Positions 24,254 through 35,957 of a DNA stretch of 64,000 nt are shown one piece after another. The stretch is taken from positions 2,253,359 through 2,317,358 of the forward strand of contig NW_017803854.1 of NCBI RefSeq assembly GCF_001625305.1, in the 5' to 3' direction. The notes under the pieces were generated by a model. The model made no database searches. It was not told the origin of the DNA and saw only the letters and a program-made list of their open reading frames with translations. Made by a program: the position numbers and the translations under genes. Each line of letters begins with the position of its first letter. The stretch's first letter is position 1. The DNA is from Branchiostoma belcheri (lineage: Eukaryota; Chordata; Leptocardii; Amphioxiformes; Branchiostomatidae).

Positions 24254-25816
24254 TCTACAGCCCTTTCACACTTCCCATAATGCCTAGTAAAGATCACGGA
24301 TATGACGTATGGCCAACCCCCTCCCCCTTCCTCGATGTAATATTTCCAACAAGTTCTATCGACAAACTGGTCAACTATATTGTTTTGAATTATTTATCTA
24401 GTATAAAGCGCATGCCATAATTGCATTTTTGTTGGAATTAGAGAACATCACGTACCTTCTATCGTTCTACCTTCTACCGAAGACTCTCCTACTCGCACGG
24501 TCGCATTACGTATATCCCCTTCTTACGCCATATCCCATCCATATTCATGATCTTTATTAGGCATTATGGGATGTGTGAAATTGGTGACACTATGTACATA
24601 AACAGTTTCTTTTACACAGGCAAACGTTTAGCATTGTTGTGCAAAAAAATGCAAGTTTTGTTCAATCCGGTATGCAGTGTTTGTTATCTGTGTGATATTG
24701 TATATTTTTGTTTCTTTGTTTGCTGTTTGAAATATGAACAGGATGAATAACTTTGTATCTCTGTAGCGTTCGTTATATTGTCAGATCAAAATATGTAAGC
24801 CTATAAATCAGGCAAATCGAATCCCTCACTTGCCATTTGTGTAGCTATGTGAGCCTGCAAAGACGCAGCAAGGCGGAACATTCGCGTTTACGTGTGTTGA
24901 AATTTGACATATGCATATTCTGAGACGTAGAAAGAATGTCCCGGAACTGTAGAATGTCTTTGCCGGAACCGTGGCAGCTTTAATGTTTCTTGCCTTCCTG
25001 TGTCTGATACGGGATAAATGAGATTCCCTTAAATGAAATCCGACCACGACGGTTAGCGCCAAAAGACTGGTTGGACAGAGAGGGGGTTGACACCCTGTAT
25101 CTGCACGTCGGGGGGGAGAGAAACTGAAATGTTGTACGGAACAAGCCAATAGAACCGGAACTGATCGAACACGTCGAACCTCCCGTTCTATTTCGAACAG
25201 GGGGCGGGGCTTATCATGTTCGATCAGGAAAGACGTATAATATTTATAACAACCTTACTTTCACAATAGTATTGTTAACCATTGAATTCAGATTCCCTTT
25301 TGGACTGTAGAAACTTCTCTTGGTCAACAAACCGGACTCCAGAACATACTAAAATAGGCTATTGGGCCAAAATGTTATATATTCTGTGTATGTATTTTTC
25401 CACTAGCTCACCTAAAGCAACAGGTATGGATATAGGACGAAATTGAAGATAGGAAATGCCATTTAACGTGTGTTAAATGTTTCAACACACTACAGTTTTC
25501 TTCTGGTTGGGTAATTCATGTGAAAATATATCAAAGCTACGATATGTGTACTATAGAACAGATGTGTACTATGCTCTGTTGGTTCTTCGTTAAACACAAT
25601 ATATGAACAACGGATTGTCGCATAATCCTGCTACTTGTAAAATTGAACTGATACACGTTTTACTAAAACTTGACAGACAAGGACATTGACGTATGTTGTT
25701 TTGTTGTTTAACTTCATGTTTCTACAATAAATGCGGTTGATGAAATAAGTTCTTCTCCAGAAGCCTTCCTGTTTCGTGGACTTCAAAATAACTTCCTGGT
25801 AAGTTCCACGATGAAC
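24254..25816 (+). other. 3' UTR and intergenic DNA after the first CUB/LDLa/Ly6 gene
   Basis: No exon is visible. The sequence is largely unique, with several A/T-rich runs. An AATAAA at about 25728 is the only close poly(A)-signal match, and it is far from the stop. Confidence 0.4.
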
Positions 25817-26406
25817 CATCCTCCTTCGCAGGGCTAAAATCCTCCGGTTCCCTTCCGGTTTTAGCCCTGCTATTTACCGCTGACAGTTTGACTTCTGGTG
25901 ACGTCACTTATAAATAATTCATGAGCTTGCCTTATTTGGCACAAACCAATCAGATGTCGGGGGGCTTGCCCTAACTCTGTCTCGGCTTTGGCCAGGGCTT
26001 TGGCCGCTGCTGGGAAGCCCATATAGCACAGGCTCTTCCCTCCTCCTGTCCGCACACTCAGAAAAACGTCTCTGCCATCAAGCAGCGCCTGTAGCATCGA
26101 CTGCTGATGCTCACGAAGCCGCTCGACTCTTGCACGGCTCGACTCTTGCACGGCTCGCACGAAACTCTAGTATCTGTAATAGCCGCCATCTTGGCCTGTC
26201 CCAACATGGGAATGTAAGACGTAACCTGATTGGCTAATAGGTTCCCAGCGACCTTTGCGGTTTTTGCGCAAAGCTCGGTGCGCAAATTCTCTGATTGGCT
26301 GACAGCAGTTTGGCGGTGACGTCACCAGAAGTCAAACTGTCAGCGGTAAATAGCAGGGCTAAAACCGGAAGGGAACCGGAGGATTTTAGCCCTGCGAAGG
26401 AGGATG
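25817..26406. mobile_element. DNA transposon with ~88-bp inverted termini and 8-bp target duplication
   Basis: The termini CATCCTCCTTCGCAGGGC... (25817) and ...GCCCTGCGAAGGAGGATG (26406) are inverted copies over nearly 90 bases, out to GGTGACGTCAC. The flanks carry a perfect 8-bp direct repeat, CGATGAAC, at 25809-25816 and 26407-26414. Each terminus also folds on itself (GCAGGGCTAAAA against TTTTAGCCCTGC). An 8-bp duplication fits hAT- or P-type transposases. The interior encodes no transposase but contains a helicase fragment. Confidence 0.9.
25930..26160 (-). pseudogene. RecQ-like helicase fragment captured in the transposon
   Basis: Read on the minus strand, this encodes LREHQQSMLQALLDGRDVFL followed by SVRTGGGKSLCYMGFPAAAK. 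That is the Q-motif/Walker A region of a RecQ-family superfamily-2 helicase (GGGKS is the ATP-binding loop). Only the first helicase motifs are present, followed by unrelated residues. Upstream on the same strand are a CCAAT box and an AAGATGGCGGC start-like context near 26180-26240, and a 16-bp tandem duplication near 26125-26155 that shifts the frame. It looks like capture of the promoter and first exon of a host gene, or a remnant of a helicase-encoding transposon. Confidence 0.7.
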
Positions 26407-26414
26407 CGATGAAC

Positions 26415-28067
26415 GTGCCTACCATTATTGTACAATAGAACGCGAAAAAATCTTGACATTTAATCGTGTCAGAAAAATGATAAAATTTAGTAAAATAGAA
26501 TAATTTCAAATTCAACCTCTTAAGAGAAGCAGTAATGTTTCTACAAAGACGTTGCTGATACAAATTGTTTTAGGATGTTCTCTCAAACTTTTGCTGTCAA
26601 ACATTTTTTTTCTGTGCACCTAATTTATTTGGTCAGGTGTAATGTTACCAGTGCACGTAACTTCCAAAAATGAATTTGAAACCCTGATCCGTCTTGATGT
26701 GTCTAAAGAAAGTTTACATTGTTACAATAGTCCCGTAAGTGGGACAATGTTGATTGAATTACCCGAGACGGTAATCACCTGTGAATGACTAAGAACACTG
26801 AAAGATATCTGTCAGCTCAGTTTTAACTGAGTTAAAACTCCATTTCTATAGAACCGACGCGCCGCAAGCTTCGCGTGTATTTCCTCACTCAGGCTTGTCT
26901 CGCGTTACTCAAGACTTCATCAGAATGCCTGGGTGATTGAATAAAGACAGCCCGGTTGGTGGTCAGGACGTTAATTTCATTTACATTTCGAAGGGTTTTT
27001 ACCGGCCTAGTCATGTTTGGTTTTGACAAGAAAGACGTGAGGGATCAGCGAATGCATGTATGGAATAGACCGTTCCTGTTCGAACGCGTCGAACCCCCTG
27101 TTCTACTTCGAACACCTCCGTCAGAATCAGCGCGGGAAATCTCTCATGTCCCAATGTGTTATCAGTCACTTCTACGAGGGAAGTCCCCCCTCGACTGACA
27201 GCTCTTTGGTAGTCTCGCGGTTCTGGCCCTAGCTGGCTCTCGCATGTAGGCCCTAGGTGTTGAACTAGGTTGTCTCTCCATCTCGTACAGGGCCGCCCTC
27301 TTCGTCTCCTTACTACAATGTACTCTCAGCAAAATGAGTTCTCGCGCTGATTTTGAAAAATGGTATTCCTTAGCCTCCGTAGCAGGCTTATACAACTGGG
27401 GGTTTGGTGGTCTTAGGCTGTTTTCTGATTAGCCCACTTCTAAACGCCGTCTATGTTGTCTATATGCAATCAGAAAATAACACATAAAAGCTCACAAAGA
27501 CCCTCAAGACCCCCCCCCCCAGTTTTTGGCATGCTATAGAGGCTAGGTCTTCCCCTGTTTCCGAAAAAGAGAGAGACCAAACCGAATTGTCTAGATATAG
27601 CCGTCACTGGTACTTGAATGAATCTATTGTTACAATGACCAGTATTTGAATTAGTATATTGTTCCAGTCACTGTCCTTGTTCACATGTGCTGTGTTTCTA
27701 CCACTTGTATGATTCCCAGGTACACGTACCTGCGGATATCTTTCAGGCACGAATTTGCTAATAAACTTTTATACATTAGCTGGTCTTAAGCCTACTGCAC
27801 TTTGGGGCATTACGTCGTATTCGTCTTCCCCTAGCACGATTAAAGTACACGCAATCAACAAACAATAACTACAGTCGAGCTGGTAAAATCTTGTCCAAAC
27901 CGGATGTCGGTAAGACCGGGATTGCGTCAACAGTTGGGAAAAATTCCCACCATCTTTGTAGAAAATAAAGCAGACAGACTAGTTTTGAGAAAGTGGAAAG
28001 AACGGCGTCCAGAACAAACTGGATCGTTCACAATAGAGCCTGTCCCATGCTTTATCAGGAACGGTAA
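26415..28067. other. Intergenic DNA with one MITE
   Basis: Apart from the MITE at 27370-27545 I see no supported gene. Open frames here have no recognisable domain. Confidence 0.45.
27370..27545. mobile_element. MITE with TAGCCTCC termini, copy B
   Basis: The ends and interior (CAGCCTAAG-type arm, TCTATATGCAATCAGAAAATA, poly-C before AGTTTTTGGC) match 14051-14250 closely, with small deletions. Confidence 0.78.
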
Positions 28068-28331
28068 TACCCTTAAATCAATTAACCTGTATTTCATCCT
28101 GAGAAAACAACCGCGACAAAAAACTACTGTTGCAAATAGAAAAATCAACTTATCTCCGCTAATCTCCAATATCCACTTAACTTTGTAACAAGCCCTGGAT
28201 ACCTGGATCAACTACAGAGATTTTAAAGCCAAGTCGCTCACTCAAAAGTCTCCAAACCAAGAAGAAAACTTCACATCTAACAGACGTTCTCGCTATCGTA
28301 CCCCGTTGCTAAACTAGAGGCTTTGGTTAAC
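28068..28331 (+). promoter_or_regulatory. Conserved upstream block of paralogue 2
   Basis: AATACCCTTAAATCAATTAA to the start codon is shared with 38405, 48025 and 57945. A TTTTAAAG (28221-28228) lies about 105 bases before the ATG and is present in all four copies. Paralogue 2 lacks the GGATTCCGTTTTCCTAGC segment that the others have just upstream of it. The promoter role is inferred from position and conservation. Confidence 0.45.
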
Positions 28332-28499
28332 ATGCAGGGAGGCGGATTCTTCTTCTTTGCGGCTGCCCTCGTGCTGAGTCGCCATGCAGGTGAGTACGAC
28401 CAGCTAGCCTCGTGACCAAACCTATTATAGCTACATTAACCTACATGAAGGACACGGCAGCTATGATAGGTCCGGTAACCAGGCCACGACCAGCCGCGT

Positions 28500-28590
28500 C
28501 AAAAATGAGTGTTCTTGCCCGGGGCGTTTTCCCTGGTAACATTCCAATCTAAGGCCCCAGCGTCAACACCAAGTCTATAGGCAGTCATCA
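28500..28590 (+). promoter_or_regulatory. Conserved intron-1 block, paralogue 2
   Basis: TGAGTGTTCTTGCCCGGGGC through CAACACCAAGTCTA lies about 110 bases past exon 1. It is nearly identical in all four paralogues, including the most divergent one at 58310. A role as an intronic enhancer is inference. Confidence 0.35.
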
Positions 28591-29008
28591 AGGAGTATTT
28601 ATAAATGACGAAATGGCATGAGGGCAAAACGAAATGCTTGATTTAAACCAAAGCTTGGTAGCAAACTCGTATAGTCGTAATTCTATTGGTTTTGTGGTAA
28701 ATTGTGCGACGAGCTTTATCCAGTGCTTTTTTATTGCACAGAAAAGGCAGTTCTTTGAATGGATGTTGCATATGTCATTCGGAAAAAAGCTGTACAAAAT
28801 ATAGTTATCTCGTTGACATCCATGTACATAATACCTTATAAATATACAAAGTAAGTCCAACAACTGGGTAAGGTTAACGTGATCACGAATTTTAGACACT
28901 ATAGTCTGCTTCTCACTTAAAAGTGATGAAAGACAGTGAACCTTGAAAGTGATCTCAACGAAGATCTAATCTTACACTGGTGGTGGCAGAGACGACAGAC
29001 GCCTTGTG

Positions 29009-29660
29009 CAGTATCTGTATCTGTATAGCCGGTATAACCGCCTTTCGGCGTAACACACCAGTACAAACCTGCCAAGGAGACAACCTCTTCAAGCAGGCCA
29101 CCTGTCACTGGTGACCGCTTTTTCTCGGTCCCAAAAAATTTCCCCAGTGACACAAGCATTAAGCAACCTTTCCAAGGTGACCACCTGGCTAACGCGACCA
29201 TGAGTTGGGTCCGCTGAAGGCCTGATACCTGCCCATGGTGACCACATCATTTTCGATCATGTTGATTACCGAACCATTGTATTAGAGTAGTTTTAAAGCT
29301 GTTTGTAATACAAACATGTATATTACCTATTTCATCTGTTCACCTGTACTTAGCCCGATAGGGCATGAATGTACAATAAAGGTTATTATCAATAAAGAAG
29401 CATGGTATTGATGATAACTAATGAGAAATCATGGAGAAACCAGCCAGTTTGCCTCGACTACTAGATGATGTTTTTGTTCGACGTAAATTGTTCATGTGCC
29501 ACTCTCCCCAAATGCATTTACAGCATTTGACATTAGAACATATTGACTTGGAAACCATTTATGCCTCAGTCATGTTGTGAGGCGACCCTCTTCAACTTCA
29601 AGGAGACCACCTGTCTAAGGTGGCCACTTTTCTTTGGTTTGGACAGATTTGACTGTATAT
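29009..29660. repeat. Paralogue-2-specific insertion in intron 1
   Basis: Compared with the copies at 38712 and 48342, about 650 bases are extra here, between GTGCAGTAT and ATATAGAAAGG. The insert opens with the reverse complement of the short repeat found at 52058-52112 and contains paired GGTGACCACCT-type motifs. Its origin is unresolved. Confidence 0.5.
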
Positions 29661-29903
29661 AGAAAGGTTTATTGTGTCGTGTAAATTCCACCAGGTCTTT
29701 TCGACGAGTCATACATAGCTAGAGTTAGAAAGTAAACTGACAGCGAACGCTCGAAGGTTGTCCGTAGTACTACCTAACTTTGTATTGTTTTTTTTCTGTT
29801 TTGTTTGTTTTTTCTACACAACAAACGTATCAACCGTTTCCTCCGGGGCCCTTGTGGTTGCGTGTGTGGTCGACCACCAACCCTTCTTCACTAACAACTA
29901 CAG

Positions 29904-29933
29904 AGGGTCAGACCAGCGCAAACGTGAATGAAG
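29904..29933 (+). CDS. Candidate 30-nt exon 1b of paralogue 2
   Basis: It follows CCCTTCTTCACTAACAACTACAG (branch-point-like CTAAC plus acceptor) and ends at AAG|GTTAGG. It is phase 1-1 and encodes EGQTSANVNE between the signal peptide and the first CUB cysteine. Copies in the other paralogues keep the splice sites and a length divisible by 3. Confidence 0.5.
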
Positions 29934-29983
29934 GTTAGGAATTCTTCCCATATATCTATATGTAGATAAGCAAGTTCGTAAAT

Positions 29984-30052
29984 GTGTGAGTGAGTGAGTG
30001 AGTGAGTGAGTGAGTGAGTGAGTGAGTGAGTGAGTGAGTGAGTGAGTGAGTG
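29984..30052. repeat. (GAGT)n microsatellite, paralogue 2
   Basis: About 17 pure GAGT units lie some 50 bases downstream of candidate exon 1b. The same tract sits at the equivalent place in the other three copies. Confidence 0.97.
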
Positions 30053-30295
30053 CACCTCAATATATGTATTTCAGAAGGCATTCTTATTTCAGAAAGCAAG
30101 ACATAAGCCAGGCCACTTGTAAGGATATCTCTCACGTGCTGGCCAAAGCGGGACACAGTTTAGTTCAGAAGCATGTGTGCAACAAACTACGTACAGAATA
30201 TATGTCAGTAGCAACATTAGATCTTTAACTACGGAAACCATGACTTGCACAGCGAGAGTGCATGGGTAAGTATGTGGAACCCTGACTGCTCACGT

Positions 30296-30344
30296 ATGAG
30301 TGTTATATCATTGTTATACAGGGTGCCAACGGGAGGACGGTGGA
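30296..30344 (+). repeat. Partial duplicate of the exon-2 acceptor region
   Basis: GAGTGTTATATCATTGTTATACAG followed by GGTGCCAACGGGAGGACGGTGGA repeats the acceptor and first 23 bases of exon 2, then breaks into LINE sequence. The true exon 2 is at 30586. The fragment's GGGAGG spelling matches paralogues 3 and 4 better than paralogue 2's own exon. Confidence 0.8.
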
Positions 30345-30374
30345 AACAACTTATTGCAATGCATATAGTGTTGT

Positions 30375-30560
30375 TCCTTGGATTCCATAAAACTCCAGTT
30401 TTGAGATGAGTCTGCCATGAGGAACTTTGTCGAACGCTTTTGTAAAGTCGAGTAATCTACCTGCTTTTTACTGTTCAGTGCACCAGCTATGTGATAGACT
30501 GTTAGTCGCTTAGCTCTAAACCCATGCTGGTAGTCCGTCCATATGATGTGACTTTCTAAG
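30375..30560 (-). mobile_element. LINE reverse-transcriptase fragment, paralogue 2 intron 1
   Basis: The minus strand matches the fingers part of the LINE seen more fully at 50170-51120 (shared GAACTTTGTCGAACGCTTTTGT and CTACCTGCTTTTTACTGTTCAG). It is a short internal piece and cannot be active. Confidence 0.65.
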
Positions 30561-31947
30561 TGAGTGTTATATCATTGTTATACAGGGTGCCAACAGGACG
30601 GTGGATCCTTGGTGCTGCGGGCTTTGTCTGGCACCATATCCAGCCCCGGCTACCCGGCCATGTACCCGGCTAACTCTGCCTGCACGTGAGTACAGCATGC
30701 TACTGTCAGAAACACAACGAAAGTACAACGACTTTCGTTAGGTCTTTCACACCCATACCCACAAACAGAATTTGACATACATATCATATGATTAACTGTT
30801 GAGTATAACGTATAGTATTCACTACTGGTTCTAAAATCTTTAAACATTCTTTGATGTAACTGCATATTTCTACACAGTATCTCCTCCTACAATGTAATTG
30901 AATTCATTTATGGTGGGAATGTACCAGTTGTAGATTCGTTTGTACACGTGGAAGGGAGGGTGAACATCTTTGAGTGTTTATCGTCATATCGTTAACAACC
31001 AATGATAAAGTGACATTCATCTTCAATCAAACTAAGGACATATTCACTGCACTTCTGATGGTTTCCGCCAGGTATTTAATCACGGTGGATGAAGGCAAAC
31101 GGATCATCATAGTCTTCCATGCGTTGGACATCGAGGAACAGAATGGGTGTGTCTACGACTACCTCCAGGTAAGGGAAATGTAGATAATACCTGTCATGAA
31201 GTCATACTGTATGTCAATTTAGGTCAATTGGGGTCATGGCAACCTTACCTAGTGCACAGTACTCAGTGGATACATGTAGTCAACTAGAACAGATCATGGC
31301 AATCCAGCCTAAACCAGGGCAAAGTGAGATATCCTTAACGCTGATTTGCCAATATCTTAAACTCGAGTGGAGCGCCCTGCACTAGAGAGAAATGTTAATA
31401 AAAGGAGGAGTGGTCGGATCTTTGTCATTCTTGAGAAAGACAAATAAAGTCGAAACCGGTCGAATTCCGTCTCAGCACTGTCATTTTCTAAAAGCTACGA
31501 ATGGTGTAGATAATACTCGTATCTGTATTTGCAGAATCATGCCCGAAGGCTAATTGCTTGTACAGTGTCAAAGAAAGTATAAGAAAGTATCAACTTATAC
31601 TACTACCTATACTACGTTTACTGTTTGCCTACTTTGTAGGCGGTGGATAATAATTTTGACTGGGTTTTGTGATCTTAGTATAGACAAAGTCTCTTTTGGT
31701 GATCTTCTAAATGGATGAAAGATTAGGAAATTGTGTCAACTGTCTGAAATAATCTGTTTCTGTCGGTAAATATAGACAAGAAAGGTATCCTTTTTAAAGC
31801 ACGTGTATCACGTTAACCCTCACATGGTCTAGCCTATAGCTATGGCCTAACAAACTACTGATCCGGTCTCAGGGTGGACATCTTGAAAAAATGATAGCCC
31901 CCTGTTACGAGTAATATACATGTAATGAATTAGCTAATAAACTGAAC

Positions 31948-32248
31948 GTGGAGTAGCGTGCGTACTTCAGTGGTTAGCAATCCTGCCTCTGGACTAAGAG
32001 GTTGGGAGTTCGAATCCCGGCTGATGTCACTCACCCGACATGCACGCTACTGTTTAGGGTCGCAGTCCTTCGGACGGGACGTTAACGGTGGTCCACTGTT
32101 CATTGTGCTTGTCGAAAAGAGCTAGGGGAATTTCCCCGGTACAATGAACCTGTAAATACTGTACATAGCGTCTGTCTTCTCTGTCACGACCAGTGGAAGA
32201 TTAGCTCTTCAATGAGCTAAAACTGGATCGAGATCACTTTCTTTCTTT
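31948..32248 (+). mobile_element. Full-length tRNA-derived SINE inserted in intron 3 of paralogue 2
   Basis: The head has box-A-like CTTCAGTGGTTAGCAAT and box B GAGTTCGAATCC. The body contains CCTTCGGACGGGACGTTAACGG, and the element ends in a (TTTC)n tail. A short GAAC duplication flanks it. Paralogues 3 and 4 have the empty site, so the insertion postdates their separation. Confidence 0.82.
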
Positions 32249-33510
32249 GAACTTGAAAGTTTACCAACCATGTGCGTTTTTTACCATGGCTCTTACTAGG
32301 TTCGTGATGGTGGCGAAACCACGGCCACTTCCGTTGCCAAGGTCTGCGGTGACACACTCCCAAACCCGATAACCAGCACAGGGAACAGCGTGCTCATCAA
32401 CTTTCGGTATGTCGCGTGCACTTTTTAGTTTTTTTTAGCATTTTTAATAATCGTTCGAGTACATTTATGTCAGTTGTTAGAAGTGTTAGAAAAGCAGAAA
32501 TATCTTATTTTACAGAAACTGCAGTAAATGATTGTAAGATGAGTTTTGGGGGGTGGGGCGACGCTTTGTGGAATGTACTTTGTCCAGTATATAGTCTTTT
32601 GAAGGGGCGTTGTGCCAATAAGATAACATACGGTGTGTCCTATACAATATTCGCGCAATCGTGCAAGTTATATATCAGCATAGCATGCCTCTATGGTGAT
32701 ATATAGTCTCCATGACCGCCGTTTCTCGCCCATCCACGTTCATCCCAGGGGAACTACAAAACTGATGCGAGCGTGCTAATAAAAAGAGGCAAAACAAGTC
32801 GCCTTTATTATGAAATCTACGTGGCAGGAAGGTTGAACATATGACCAAACACACAGATTTGATTTTGTTCTTCTACGACATAAGCGTCGTTTTCCAATAT
32901 TGTTTTGCAATGTACAGCATATATATGTACTCATTTTGAAGCTGCTGTGTACGATTTCCAGTATGGTTAAAAACACTCTCGCGTACATTCTTCCGATTCA
33001 GATTTTTATTTCCAATGGCATTTCAGGTACCTACGCGAATAAATCAATATTACCTGAAATGTGTCATTGATCACAAAGCAGCCACAAGTGTTAAAATTAG
33101 TATACATAATACGTATACATTATAGAATAGAATCCTCACCGTCAGGATAATCTCAAACTACTACTTAGTACAAACATGTTTCTGATGCGAGAGGCAGTCA
33201 CTAATTGTGCGTGTGTTACAATTTACCTCAAAGTAAAATTGTGACTATGATACAGCATAAAAAGAAACGCGAGGCTGACAATGCAAGACTTCTTCAGGTC
33301 CGACGCCAGCGTTGGCGGCGAGGGTTTTAACCTGGAGTGGTCGGTGGAGTGCCTGGAGGAACTGTTCTCCTGCGACTACGCCGCCATCTGCATCAACGAG
33401 TCCCGGAAGTGCGACCTGGTCCAGGACTGCAACGACTGGGCGGACGAGGGGGAGGAGTGCTTGGCGCAGGGTCTGGGGGCTTACGCTGCCTTCAGCGCAG
33501 GTATGATATA

Positions 33511-33582
33511 GTGTCCGCTACCGGCCAGAAAGAACCAGCCGTTAGCAATTCGTGCGGGTTCAGTCTTTTTGGCCGGTAGCGG
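33511..33582. repeat. Hairpin in intron 5 of paralogue 2
   Basis: TCCGCTACCGGCCA and TGGCCGGTAGCGGA form a roughly 15-bp stem with a loop of about 40 bases. It is absent from paralogues 3 and 4, so it is probably a small foldback insertion. Confidence 0.7.
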
Positions 33583-34325
33583 ATCTTGGGGAGCAGACGA
33601 AAGCTAAAAAGACTGACACTCAGGCTAGGTATGATACTACAAACATTAAGTGTAATTTACTTTATGTTCACGGTAGCAAAAGTTAACGGTCTGAGGAAAA
33701 TTGACATGTTCAAGGAGATATACTAGTATTCATGGTGGCGACAGGTGCAGAAAAAAGAATGTCAAGGAATTATTTGTTAACTGTAATGATACGTTCACGG
33801 TTCAGAAGTAACAGTGAACATAATAAACATTAAAATACCGTGAAAAAATCATGAATTACATATGTACACTATTACATATGCATCTATAGCAGCGACACTT
33901 CTGCTGCAGTGCAATGTGAACCAGACAATTTTTACGTCTTTTTCTTTTACCTCACAGGGTGCCAAGGCGACGTCCAGAACATCACGGAATCCGGCAACCT
34001 GAGTACTCCCAACTACCCTAGCTTCTACATCGCCGGGATGGACTGTAGCTGGTCCCTTGCCGCGGCTCCTGAATCGGACGGACGTTACCCCGTCCTCATG
34101 GCCAGCTTCACGGGCGACTTCGGCGTCGCCTGCAGCTCAGGGAGCATTCAGGTAATGCTGGAGTCACAGTTCCAACGGGGCCCGCGCGGTCTGTTCCCGA
34201 TCTAGACGCCGGTCGGCATCAAGACGCCGACCGGGCGGACGCCGACTGTCATGGTCACAATGAAATGTTCCTTTTAGGCTCTCGACTGAAAATCAACTCG
34301 GCGCCCGCGCGGGATCAAAAATAGG

Positions 34326-34385
34326 CCGGCCGGCACCCCACCGGCCGGCACCCCACCGGCCGGCACCCCACCGGCCGGCACCCCA
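34326..34385. repeat. 15-bp tandem repeat, four copies
   Basis: CCGGCCGGCACCCCA is repeated four times with almost no change, in intron 6 of paralogue 2 only. It is GC-rich and self-complementary in its CCGGCCGG core. Confidence 0.95.
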
Positions 34386-35343
34386 CCGTGTCCCGTCGAA
34401 TAGTGCCAAAAACAAACAGCCGGGCGCTGCGCGAGTCCCGGTTTTGAATTGTGACGGTTTTGAATTGTGATACCATCCGGACATTCGTTCCGCAACACTC
34501 TAAAAAATCATTGTTGTGGAGCGAAAATCCGGATGGTACCCAGGATAGGCTTAATGCTGGAGTACTAGTCACAATTCTGAGCCAGGGCCCGGCCTGGCTG
34601 CTTTAAAAAATGCATATGGCATAGATTATGCTTATGATCGTCTTTTGCACGTTTTGTGTGTTCAAAATGATTCTGTTGTTTCCAGAACCGTGTTTTATCC
34701 AGAAACGTTGTTAAGGCCGGGTTTTGGTTCCTCCGCGCGTATCCAGAAACTTACCTGGGGTAAATCTACGCACGTTCCTTTATACGCGGAGACTATTCAA
34801 AACCTACAATGTAACTCTAACCTATTCAGGCAATAGGTCAGGTCGTACAATCGTCACACGATCGCAAACTGAGGGCATTCCTTGGATACTAATAGTCGTG
34901 CATGTGTCGTACGAAATTCTGCAGCTGTCTTAAGAAATGCTTGTCGGCGATTGATTCTATGTCAACCTATCTAAAAATTCTACGACACATGAACCGTTTG
35001 ACGGCCTACGACAAATATGATCTCGAACTGCAGTGGGCACCTTGAACTAAATCTCCTCAAATCACACTGATTCAACTATTACAGATCACAACCACTGACA
35101 GCAACGGACAGGTCGGGAGCACGACCAAGTGTGGGGAGCGGGGCGGACCGGTCGCGATCGGCGCGGAGGAGGGACAGACCATGACCCTGACCTTCTCCCC
35201 GAGCTCCCAGCCTATCGGACACGGCTACATGGTGGAGTGGAGCCTCTGCCCGCCGGATTCCCTGGCGTGTCCGGAGATCGGAGAGTGTTTCCATCCGGAA
35301 AGCGGAGTGACCACCTGCCCAGCACCTACAACACAGGCGATGG

Positions 35344-35600
35344 GTAAGTTTTGATCCTGCCATGTCACCGATTTTGTGCCCTTGGGAAAGGCACTTAACA
35401 CGACTTTCCTTACTTCACTCGGGTGAAAATGAGTACCTAGCTTCGATTAGGGCGTCCCTCGGATAGGACGTTAAACTTAAATAGAGGTCCCTTGTTTGGA
35501 TGGAGAGCCACACCACACGCTCGTTAAAGAACTCACCACACCTTTCAACATAGAGTAGGGACGTGCCCCGGTGTGCAATGCTTTGAAGCTAAGAAATTTC
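35344..35600 (+). mobile_element. SINE body abutting the exon-7 donor, paralogue 2
   Basis: The SINE body (CCTGCCATGTCACCGATTTTG..., GTGAAAATGAGTACCTAGCTT, CCACACCTTTCAACATAGAG) begins directly after the donor at 35343. Matching copies follow exon 7 in paralogues 3-5, so the insertion predates the duplications. Confidence 0.75.
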
Positions 35601-35957
35601 TGTAGGTTTACTAGGAGCAAGTAAGATGATCTAACGAAAAAATATTCATATATGAGACCTTGAATGGAACTCCAAGTGCCATGCAACATTGGAACGCTAT
35701 TCATTCCGTCATGTCAGGCTAATGATATAACGTTACCATGTACATGTGATAATCAGATCTTGCGTTGTTGCAGCGACCGGTGCTGGGGTCAGCTCGGGAA
35801 GCGGAGTGACTGGGGGAGCTACGCTCCGCAGAAGCTCTACCGCGTGGCCGAACAGCGTCACTACAACAGCCTCGGACAACTCGACACTGATTGAAGGTGG
35901 GAAAAAACACTCGCCTTATGCGTTATACATTTAGTGTATTACCCCCCTCTCTCTCTC

